Source: Croceivirga sp. (lineage in GTDB: Bacteria; Bacteroidota; Bacteroidia; Flavobacteriales; Flavobacteriaceae). From it: 64,000 nt of DNA. The notes beneath the pieces are model-generated. The model saw only the letters and a program-made list of their open reading frames with translations, was not told the DNA's origin and did not search any database. Below are positions 26,164 to 32,610 of this stretch, one piece after another. Made by a program: the position numbers and the translations under genes. Every line of letters starts with the position of its first letter. The first letter of the stretch is position 1. The stretch is taken from assembly GCA_028281025.1 (NCBI GenBank), contig JANQKR010000015.1:1-64000 (forward strand), given 5' to 3'.

Positions 26164-27066
26164 TTAAAGATTTTCCGCATACATGAGAATGGTCATTGCC
26201 TTATGGGTATGGTCTTCTTCCAGCACCTTTTGTGCCAACCAATGGAGTTGTTTTTTGTGTTTGGCGGTATTCCCTTCCATTTTTTTTGCCATCATTCTAA
26301 TTTCATCGTCCGCTTTAACGGCTTCGATTTCTTCCAAGGTTGGAAGGGACTCCAAATTCCCAAGACGACCCAAATTGTTTCCCGTTAACACTGTACTTTC
26401 CCGAATTTCCTTGGGTAATCCATCAACACCGATCCCTTTTGTCCTTATGGGCTTTGGAATTTCAAAAAGGGCCTCATTATTGGCCCGTATGTACCAATTT
26501 CCACCCATTCTACCCACTAAATCCAATTTTTGGGTATCCAACTTGCCTTCCGTGAGATAAGTGTCATTGATATGGATGCGCTGTACTTTGGCCAAAATCA
26601 AATTCCCTGCACCTGGAGTGTCCGCAAGTTCAATAATTTCGGTTACACCACATTCAAAGGAAACGGGGGCTTCACCTACCCTTGGCGGTTTTACCGTTTC
26701 ACTTGGTACGGGGGTAAGTCCGGCCTTTATAAACTCATTGACCCCTTTTTCATAGGCCGTACTGGACAATGACATCTGTTCAACGATGGGATGGTTCACA
26801 ATATTGATGACGACCTCCGGCACTTCCTTCACGTTTTGATGGGAATGCTTCAGACTATTGTCACGTCCACTTCTGGCAGGGGAAAATATGAGCACTGGCG
26901 GATTGGAACTGAATACATTGAAATAGCTAAAAGGGCTTAGGTTTACGTTCCCTTCCCCATCAATGGTACTGGCAAAACATATGGGTCTGGGTGCTACTGC
27001 TGTCAATAGGATTCCATGTAAATCAGGTTGGGATATGGTATTTGGATCAATCGTTTTTATGCTCAT
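26164..27066 (-). CDS. Flavin-reductase-like (FMN-binding split barrel) protein
   Basis: This 300-residue protein has the flavin reductase-like split-barrel domain in its first ~200 residues, with LLTAVAPRPICFASTIDGEG and NLSPFSYFNVFSSNPPVL typical of FMN-binding members. A Lys/Glu-rich helical tail follows. I prefer the start at 27066; an upstream in-frame start would add ten charged residues. It lies between fahA and the aminotransferase. Its part in tyrosine breakdown is not established; it might reduce flavin for an unknown oxygenase. Confidence 0.82.
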   Translation of the reverse strand: MSIKTIDPNTISQPDLHGILLTAVAPRPICFASTIDGEGNVNLSPFSYFNVFSSNPPVLIFSPARSGRDNSLKHSHQNVKEVPEVVINIVNHPIVEQMSLSSTAYEKGVNEFIKAGLTPVPSETVKPPRVGEAPVSFECGVTEIIELADTPGAGNLILAKVQRIHINDTYLTEGKLDTQKLDLVGRMGGNWYIRANNEALFEIPKPIRTKGIGVDGLPKEIRESTVLTGNNLGRLGNLESLPTLEEIEAVKADDEIRMMAKKMEGNTAKHKKQLHWLAQKVLEEDHTHKAMTILMYAENL

Positions 27067-27133
27067 AATCGTTTTTTCTGCCCTTTTTTTTGACAAAGAT
27101 AAATCTAGGTGTAAATCTATGGGTTGTCTATAA

Positions 27134-27226
27134 TTGTCATTTCGGAAGTCCGTACCTAAGGGACGGGAAGAAGGGTAATCCCATTAATGGATTTCCCAAT
27201 CGCTTCGCTCTTATCGAATTGACATA
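27134..27226 (-). repeat. REP-like palindromic repeat, copy 1
   Basis: This is an imperfect palindrome of about 93 bases with ends ATTGTCATTTCGG and ATCGAATTGACAT. A core is homologous, in inverted orientation, to the element at 28474-28544 (GAGCGAAGCGATTGGGAAATC read on the minus strand against GAGTGAAGCTATCGGGAAATC there; the first base G is shared). It starts seven bases past the fahA stop. Confidence 0.6.
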
Positions 27227-27233
27227 ATAGACT

Positions 27234-28454
27234 TCATTTGGCCGGTAAAACCTTAGTAGTTACCTCACCAAAACCTACGCGAATATCGCCTTTTTGGGCA
27301 TAACCCCGCATGGTTACGGTATCACCATCCTGGATAAACTTCCGTTCAGAACCGTCATTCATTTGAATGGGCTTGGTGCCCATCCAAGCCAATTCCAACA
27401 TGGATCCAAAGCTGTTTTCCTCCTTTCCTGAAATGGTTCCCGAAGCCATCATATCCCCAACATGAATATTACAACCGTTTACGGTATGATGTGCCAATTG
27501 TTGGGCCATATTCCAGTACATATACTTGAAATTACTCTGGCAAACGGTCGTTTCCTTTTCATTTTTAGGGGAAATCCCTACTTCCAAATTGATGTCATAG
27601 TTCTTTTTACCTCCATACTCCAAATAGGGGAGTACCTTGGGTTCTTGTTTTGGTCCTTCAACCTTAAAGGGTTCCAAGGCTTCCAAGGTTACAATCCAAG
27701 GGGAAATGGAAGACGCAAAGTTTTTTGCCAAAAATGGACCCAGTGGGACATATTCCCATTTTTGGATATCACGGGCGGACCAATCATTGAAAAGCACCAA
27801 ACCAAAAATATAATCCTCGGCATCGTTGGTGGAAACAGCATTTCCCATTTCCGTATTTTTCCCTACAACAAAACCCATTTCCAATTCGAAATCCAGGCGT
27901 TGGGTAGGTCCAAAAATGGGTTGTTTGGCATCCTTGGGAATGGTCTGTCCCTTAGGACGGTAAATAGGTTCCCCGCTTGGAATTATGGAACTTGCCCTTC
28001 CGTGATAACCTACCGGAATATGCTTCCAATTGGGTAAAAGGGCATTCTCGGGGTCACGAAACATTTTACCTACATTGGTGGCATGCTCAATACTCGAATA
28101 GAAATCCGTGTAATCCCCTACACAAACGGGCATATGCATTTGGGCTTCGGATTGCCTCACAAAAAGATTTTGTTTTCCAGCCAGGATGGAGCTGTCATCC
28201 TGTAGCCATTTTTGAATGTCGGTCCGCACTTTGGAAGTCACCTTTTTACCCAAAGCAATAAAGTCATTTAGGTCATCGCGTTCAAGGACCGAGACTTCAA
28301 AATCAAAAGCACCAAGCCTGTGGAGGGCCACCAAATCCAGGATATGGTCTCCAATCGCCACTCCGGCACGTGGACCCCTATCCTTTGTGGAGAATATGCC
28401 AAAGGGAATATTGTGTATTGAAAAATCCGAGTTTTCAGGGATGTCTATGATCAT
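27234..28454 (-). CDS. fahA: Fumarylacetoacetase
   Basis: FahA hydrolyses fumarylacetoacetate to fumarate and acetoacetate, the last step of tyrosine degradation. The 406-residue protein has the N-terminal SH3-like domain and the catalytic domain. Visible key parts are VGDYTDFYSSIEHATNVG (metal Asp and catalytic His), YHGRASS, LDFELEMGFVVG (the metal glutamates) and LFNDWSARDIQKWEYVPLGP. It lies downstream of hmgA and is flanked on both sides by inverted copies of a REP-like element. The enzyme for the preceding step, maleylacetoacetate isomerase, is not encoded in this operon. Confidence 0.95.
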   Translation of the reverse strand: MIIDIPENSDFSIHNIPFGIFSTKDRGPRAGVAIGDHILDLVALHRLGAFDFEVSVLERDDLNDFIALGKKVTSKVRTDIQKWLQDDSSILAGKQNLFVRQSEAQMHMPVCVGDYTDFYSSIEHATNVGKMFRDPENALLPNWKHIPVGYHGRASSIIPSGEPIYRPKGQTIPKDAKQPIFGPTQRLDFELEMGFVVGKNTEMGNAVSTNDAEDYIFGLVLFNDWSARDIQKWEYVPLGPFLAKNFASSISPWIVTLEALEPFKVEGPKQEPKVLPYLEYGGKKNYDINLEVGISPKNEKETTVCQSNFKYMYWNMAQQLAHHTVNGCNIHVGDMMASGTISGKEENSFGSMLELAWMGTKPIQMNDGSERKFIQDGDTVTMRGYAQKGDIRVGFGEVTTKVLPAK

Positions 28455-28473
28455 TCTTTTTTAGGGTTATTTG

Positions 28474-28544
28474 GTCATTTTGAAATGAGTGAAGCTATCG
28501 GGAAATCTAAATTTGAGACTTCTCACGTCCGTTCGCAATGACAT
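28474..28544 (+). repeat. REP-like palindromic repeat, copy 2
   Basis: This ~71-base element has ends GGTCATTTTGAAATGAG and CGTTCGCAATGACAT. It is homologous to the element at 27134-27226 in the opposite orientation. It lies between hmgA and fahA inside the operon, 19 bases upstream of the fahA start. Confidence 0.6.
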
Positions 28545-28553
28545 TAATTTAGT

Positions 28554-29711
28554 TTATTCGGTCCAGGAACTGTAATATTTGCCATCATCTATTTTAAGGG
28601 CATTTTCGGTTACCATTAGCGGTTTAAAGGTGTCGATCATGACCGCCAATTCCTCTGTGCCCTTTTTTCCGATACTGGCTTCATAGGTGCCAGGGTGTGG
28701 TCCATGGGGGATACCGGCAGGGTGCAGCGAAATATATCCAGGCCCTATGCCCGTTCTGCTCATAAAATCACCATCTACGTAATACAATACTTCATCCGAG
28801 TCAATATTGGAATGATTGTATGGGGCAGGGATGGCCTTTGGATGGTAATCGTATAGGCGTGGACAGAAAGAGCAGACCACAAAGGCACCGGTTTCAAAAG
28901 TCTGGTGTACCGGAGGCGGTTGATGTACCCTACCTGTAATGGGTTCAAAATTATGGATGGAGAATCCGTAGGGATAATTATAGCCGTCCCAACCCACTAC
29001 ATCAAACGGATGGGTGGCATAGATCAGGCTATGGAGCATGCCCTGCTTCTTGATTTTCATCACAAATTCACCTTTCTCATCATGTGCCTTCAAATCCTGG
29101 GGCAATTTATAGTCGCGTTCACAAAATGGGGAATGTTCCAACAATTGCCCAAACCAATTTCGGTAACGTTTGGGCGTGTAGATGGGATGGAAGGATTCTG
29201 CATATAAAATCCGGTTGTCTTCCGTATCGAATTCAATTTGATAGATCATCCCCCTGGGAATGATCAAATAATCGCCATATTCAAAAGGGATATTTCCCAA
29301 AAACGTTTTTAAGGTACCTGTGCCCCTATGGATAAAAAGCATTTCATCGGCATCGGCATTCTTATAGAAATAGGAAGTCAGGGATTTCTTTGGTGCGGCA
29401 AGTCCCACATGCACATCGGAATTCACCAAAAGGGGTTCGCGGGCTTCCAGGAAATCGTCTTTGGGCTTTACATTGAACCCAACAAGCTTCCTTGAGGTGA
29501 TATTCTTTGCGACTGCTATTTTGGGGCTAACGTCCAAAGGTTTCCACACTTCCTTCACTTGTGTAGGTCGGTGAATGTGGTAGAGCAGCGATGACATCCC
29601 ATCAAAACCTATGGTACCAAACAATTGTTCGTAATACAAATTCCCATCAGGTTTTTCGAATTGGGTGTGTCGCTTTTGCGGAATTTCGCCCAGTTTATGA
29701 TAAATCGGCAT
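28554..29711 (-). CDS. hmgA: Homogentisate 1,2-dioxygenase
   Basis: HmgA opens the ring of homogentisate to maleylacetoacetate using non-haem iron. The 385-residue cupin protein contains MLFIHRGTGTLKTFLGNIPF in the first barrel. The iron-site region is in the second barrel (LHPAGIPHGPHPGTYEASIG, with the clustered histidines and the glutamate). The product of HppD upstream is its substrate. A tandem heptamer repeat lies 22 bases before the ATG. Confidence 0.94.
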   Translation of the reverse strand: MPIYHKLGEIPQKRHTQFEKPDGNLYYEQLFGTIGFDGMSSLLYHIHRPTQVKEVWKPLDVSPKIAVAKNITSRKLVGFNVKPKDDFLEAREPLLVNSDVHVGLAAPKKSLTSYFYKNADADEMLFIHRGTGTLKTFLGNIPFEYGDYLIIPRGMIYQIEFDTEDNRILYAESFHPIYTPKRYRNWFGQLLEHSPFCERDYKLPQDLKAHDEKGEFVMKIKKQGMLHSLIYATHPFDVVGWDGYNYPYGFSIHNFEPITGRVHQPPPVHQTFETGAFVVCSFCPRLYDYHPKAIPAPYNHSNIDSDEVLYYVDGDFMSRTGIGPGYISLHPAGIPHGPHPGTYEASIGKKGTEELAVMIDTFKPLMVTENALKIDDGKYYSSWTE

Positions 29712-29733
29712 TTTTTTTAATTATGTGTTGTAA

Positions 29734-29768
29734 GTTCAGCGTTCAGCGTTCAGCGTTCAGAGTTCAGA
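29734..29768. repeat. Tandem heptamer repeat upstream of hmgA
   Basis: Five head-to-tail seven-base units (GTTCAGC three times, then GTTCAGA twice) are followed by a decayed unit. The array begins exactly 22 bases before the hmgA ATG. A different heptamer array has the same spacing before polA. Confidence 0.9.
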
Positions 29769-29803
29769 GTTCTAGTTTCTGAATTTTAGGCTGAACTTAA
29801 TGA

Positions 29804-30937
29804 TTAATGTAAAGTACCTCTTAACTCTTGCTCCCGTTCAATGGCTTCAAACAAGGCTTTAAAATTACCCTTTCCAAAGGATTGTGCCCCTTTTCGTTGA
29901 ATGATTTCAAAGAACATGGTGGGCCTTGGTTCAACAGGTTTGGTAAAGATTTGAAGCAAATACCCCTCATCATCACGGTCCACCAGAATCCCCAATTCCT
30001 TTAAAGGCGCAATGTCCTCATCAATTTTTCCGACACGATCGGTAACGGCATCGTAATAGGTGGATGGCACCCGAAGGAATTCCACACCCCGACTACGCAA
30101 GTCCTTGACCGTTTTGATGATATCGTCCGTGGCAACCGCAATATGTTGTACGCCCTCACCTTCATAAAAATCCAAATACTCTTCAACTTGTGATTTCTTT
30201 TTCCCTTCTGCCGGTTCATTTATTGGGAATTTAATACGCCCGTTCCCATTGCTCATCACCTTACTCATCAATGCCGTGTATTCCGTTGAAATATCATTGT
30301 CATCAAAGGAAAGGATGTTCACGAATCCCATTACCTTTTCATAGAATTCCACCCAATGGTTCATGCGGTTCCACCCCACATTGCCCACCATATGGTCTAC
30401 ATATTTTAATCCTGTGGGTGCAGGATTGTAATCGGGGGTCTCCCATTGGACGTAACCTGGTAAAAATGTACCATGGTAGTCCTTTCGCTCTACAAAAACA
30501 TGGACGGTTTCACCATAGGCATAAATTCCGGCCCGAACCACCTTTCCATTTTCATCTTCCTCGGTTTCAGGTTCCATATAGGATTTGGCACCTTTGGAAA
30601 CCGCAGTATCATAGGCGTAGGTGGCATCATCCACCCAAAGGGCAACCACCTTTACACCATCACCGTGTTTGTCTATATGTTGTCCAATTTCAGTTCCACT
30701 TTTTAGGGGTGAGGTGAGGATCAAACGTATTTTGTCCTGAATTACCACATAGCTCTCCCGATCCTTAAGTCCAGTTCGCAATCCGGCATAGGCAAAGGAC
30801 TGAAAACCAAAAGCGGTCTTATAGTAATGTGCGGCCTGTTTGGAGTTACCAACGTACAGTTCTATGTAGTCCGTGCCATTAATGGGCATAAAGTCTTTGG
30901 CTTCATCATGAATTTTAGGAATTGTAGAAGTTTCCAT
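29804..30937 (-). CDS. hppD: 4-Hydroxyphenylpyruvate dioxygenase
   Basis: HppD converts 4-hydroxyphenylpyruvate to homogentisate with Fe(II) and O2. The 377-residue protein has two vicinal-oxygen-chelate halves. The iron ligands are visible: His in YVDHMVGNVGWN, His in GVQHIAVATDDI and Glu in MFFEIIQRKGAQSFGKGNF. I chose ATG 30937 (METSTIP...) rather than an upstream in-frame start, because the upstream stretch is the promoter region. It is the first gene of the operon, divergent from marR, with a shared regulatory region. Confidence 0.95.
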   Translation of the reverse strand: METSTIPKIHDEAKDFMPINGTDYIELYVGNSKQAAHYYKTAFGFQSFAYAGLRTGLKDRESYVVIQDKIRLILTSPLKSGTEIGQHIDKHGDGVKVVALWVDDATYAYDTAVSKGAKSYMEPETEEDENGKVVRAGIYAYGETVHVFVERKDYHGTFLPGYVQWETPDYNPAPTGLKYVDHMVGNVGWNRMNHWVEFYEKVMGFVNILSFDDNDISTEYTALMSKVMSNGNGRIKFPINEPAEGKKKSQVEEYLDFYEGEGVQHIAVATDDIIKTVKDLRSRGVEFLRVPSTYYDAVTDRVGKIDEDIAPLKELGILVDRDDEGYLLQIFTKPVEPRPTMFFEIIQRKGAQSFGKGNFKALFEAIEREQELRGTLH

Positions 30938-30961
30938 GGAAGTATATTTTGTTTGTGAAAA

Positions 30962-30983
30962 TTTTGTTGTTGATGCAACAAAA
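30962..30983. promoter_or_regulatory. Palindromic operator between hppD and marR
   Basis: TTTTGTTG and CAACAAAA form a perfect eight-base inverted repeat with a six-base centre. A tighter pairing TTGTTG-ATG-CAACAA is also possible. Its right arm overlaps the -7 box of hppD and its left arm overlaps the -33 box of marR. A MarR dimer bound here could repress both genes. The assignment is inference from position and symmetry. Confidence 0.6.
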
Positions 30984-30996
30984 ATAAGTATTTTTG
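30967..30996 (+). promoter_or_regulatory. Promoter of marR
   Basis: TTG at 30967-30969 and TATTTTTG at 30989-30996 are 19 bases apart, an exact Bacteroidetes promoter. Transcription would begin about ten bases before the TTG start codon of marR. Confidence 0.65.
30979..30986 (-). promoter_or_regulatory. -7 promoter box of hppD
   Basis: TATTTTTG on the minus strand matches TAnnTTTG. It would give a leader of about 36 bases before the hppD ATG. I see no convincing TTG at the right distance upstream. Confidence 0.55.
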
Positions 30997-31012
30997 AAAT
31001 GCGAAATGATTT

Positions 31013-31486
31013 TTGAATCAAAATTTCAGGTTAAAATTGCTCAATCAAATTGATGAAATACAAGGAATAGGCCTTCATTTGGATTTGGTGCTTCGAAAGG
31101 TCCAGGAAGCCTATCTAAGAAAATTTGAACAGTTGCAAGTGGAAATGACCATTGAACAATGGGTTATTCTGCACCAAGTCCATGAATTGGGGGACAATGC
31201 CTCGCAACGGGAGATCGTTCAATTGAACTTCAGGAACAGGGCCACGATTTCCAGGGTTATCGGTGGTTTGGAACGAAAAGGTTGGCTGACCAAAACGCGT
31301 TTTGATGGGGATCAAAAACGGTTTAAATTGGAACTGACCCCCAAAGGAAAAACCCTTATCGATTTGGTATTGCCCCACGCCGTCGCCCTTCGAAAGCAAA
31401 CCGTAAAGAATCTGGATCTGATGGAATTTGATACCTTTCTAAAAGTTTTGGATCAAATAGGGGCAAACTATGAAGCATATCACTAA
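31013..31486 (+). CDS. MarR-family transcriptional regulator
   Basis: This 157-residue winged-helix regulator contains ASQREIVQLNFRNRATISR (recognition helix region, about residues 65-83) and the wing TKTRFDGDQKRFKLELTPKG. MarR proteins are dimers that usually repress a divergent gene and are released by a small ligand. The gene is divergent from hppD, with a palindrome between them. This suggests control of tyrosine degradation by an aromatic intermediate. The start is TTG at 31013: an in-frame stop at 31007-31009 blocks anything longer, and no ATG is in frame nearby. Confidence 0.9.
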   Translation: MNQNFRLKLLNQIDEIQGIGLHLDLVLRKVQEAYLRKFEQLQVEMTIEQWVILHQVHELGDNASQREIVQLNFRNRATISRVIGGLERKGWLTKTRFDGDQKRFKLELTPKGKTLIDLVLPHAVALRKQTVKNLDLMEFDTFLKVLDQIGANYEAYH

Positions 31487-32501
31487 AAGGCCTATCCTTT
31501 TCCTTTTTCTTTTTTTTGGTTTGATGGGGTGTAAAAAAGCATCAAAAGCCGCGGAAACCCAAACGGCACCCACTGTTGAAAAACAAATGAGTGCCCATGA
31601 AGCGTACTTACTGGAAATTTCCAAAATTCCAAGGAAGGAAGATATCGACCCTACCCAGGATATGATACAAATCAAAGGAGGGACTTTTATGATGGGAGGG
31701 GTTTCCGATCAGGCAAGAAGGGATGAGTTTCCGCGCCATAGTGAAACCGTAGGTTCGTTTTGGATGGATAGGACCGAAGTGACCAATGCACAATTCAAGG
31801 AATTTGTGGATGCCACGGGTTATGTGACCATTGCTGAAAAAGAGGCCGTTATTGAAGGACAACGTTATGATCCCGGAGCTTTGGTATTCGATGGGAGCAA
31901 TCCCCAAATGTGGTGGAAGTTCCAAAAAGGGGCCAACTGGAAACAACCGTATGGACCGGGCAGTTCCATAGCGGGCAAGGAAAACCACCCTGTGGTACAG
32001 TTAGCCTGGTATGATGCCATGGCCTATGCCCATTGGGTAGGTAAGCGATTGCCAACGGAAGCGGAATGGGAATATGCCGCCCGTGGGGGAACCCAGGGGA
32101 CCAAATATTTTTGGGGTGATGATTTTGCCCAAGCCACCCAAAATGCCAATTTTCACCAAGGTAATTTTCCAGTGGAAAATCTGTTGGAGGACCGATTTGA
32201 AAAAACGGCCAAAGTCGGCTCCTTTCCGCCCAATGGTTTTGGACTTTTTGATATGGCGGGAAATGTTTGGGAGTGGTGTTTGGACACCTATTATCCCAAT
32301 GCCTATGAAATGTTGGAGCGAAGGGAGGACGGCTACTTCAAAAAATACCTGAATCCCCAACAACAAAAAGTGATTCGTGGGGGGTCGTTTTTATGTAGTG
32401 AAAGTTACTGTACGGGCTACAGGGCTTCGGCACGTATGAGCTCCACCCCGGATACCGGTTTGGAACATACTGGCTTTCGATTGGTCTATGTGGAAGATTG
32501 A
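31470..32501 (+). CDS. Formylglycine-generating-enzyme family lipoprotein
   Basis: This 343-residue protein has a lipoprotein signal (lipobox GLMGC, Cys21) and an FGE-sulfatase domain (about 60-342). FGE converts a Cys in sulfatases to formylglycine. The copper-binding cysteines are present as C309 and C314 in RGGSFLCSESYCTGYRASAR, with the same five-residue spacing as in known FGEs. Other family marks are KRLPTEAEWEYAARGG and FDMAGNVWEWC. It overlaps the marR gene by 17 bases. No sulfatase gene is in the window, so its target lies elsewhere or it has another role. Confidence 0.88.
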   Translation: MKHITKRPILFLFLFFGLMGCKKASKAAETQTAPTVEKQMSAHEAYLLEISKIPRKEDIDPTQDMIQIKGGTFMMGGVSDQARRDEFPRHSETVGSFWMDRTEVTNAQFKEFVDATGYVTIAEKEAVIEGQRYDPGALVFDGSNPQMWWKFQKGANWKQPYGPGSSIAGKENHPVVQLAWYDAMAYAHWVGKRLPTEAEWEYAARGGTQGTKYFWGDDFAQATQNANFHQGNFPVENLLEDRFEKTAKVGSFPPNGFGLFDMAGNVWEWCLDTYYPNAYEMLERREDGYFKKYLNPQQQKVIRGGSFLCSESYCTGYRASARMSSTPDTGLEHTGFRLVYVED

Positions 32502-32530
32502 CCTGGGATACGGTAATCCTTAAATCAATG

Positions 32531-32563
32531 ATCCCGCCCATCTTTGTAAGATTAAGGCGGGAT
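32531..32563. other. Stem-loop between convergent genes
   Basis: ATCCCGCC / GGCGGGAT with a nested ATCTT / AAGAT stem lies between the FGE-like gene and nrdJ. No T run follows on either strand, so it may be a weak terminator or a simple structural element. Confidence 0.4.
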
Positions 32564-32610
32564 ATCATGTATTCCACTTCCCCATTTAAGGGGCATTGAT
32601 GTTTATGCCG

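Noticed and set aside
27462-28037. 191-codon plus-strand frame opposite fahA
   Set aside because: It is fully contained in the well-supported fumarylacetoacetase gene and shows no domain.
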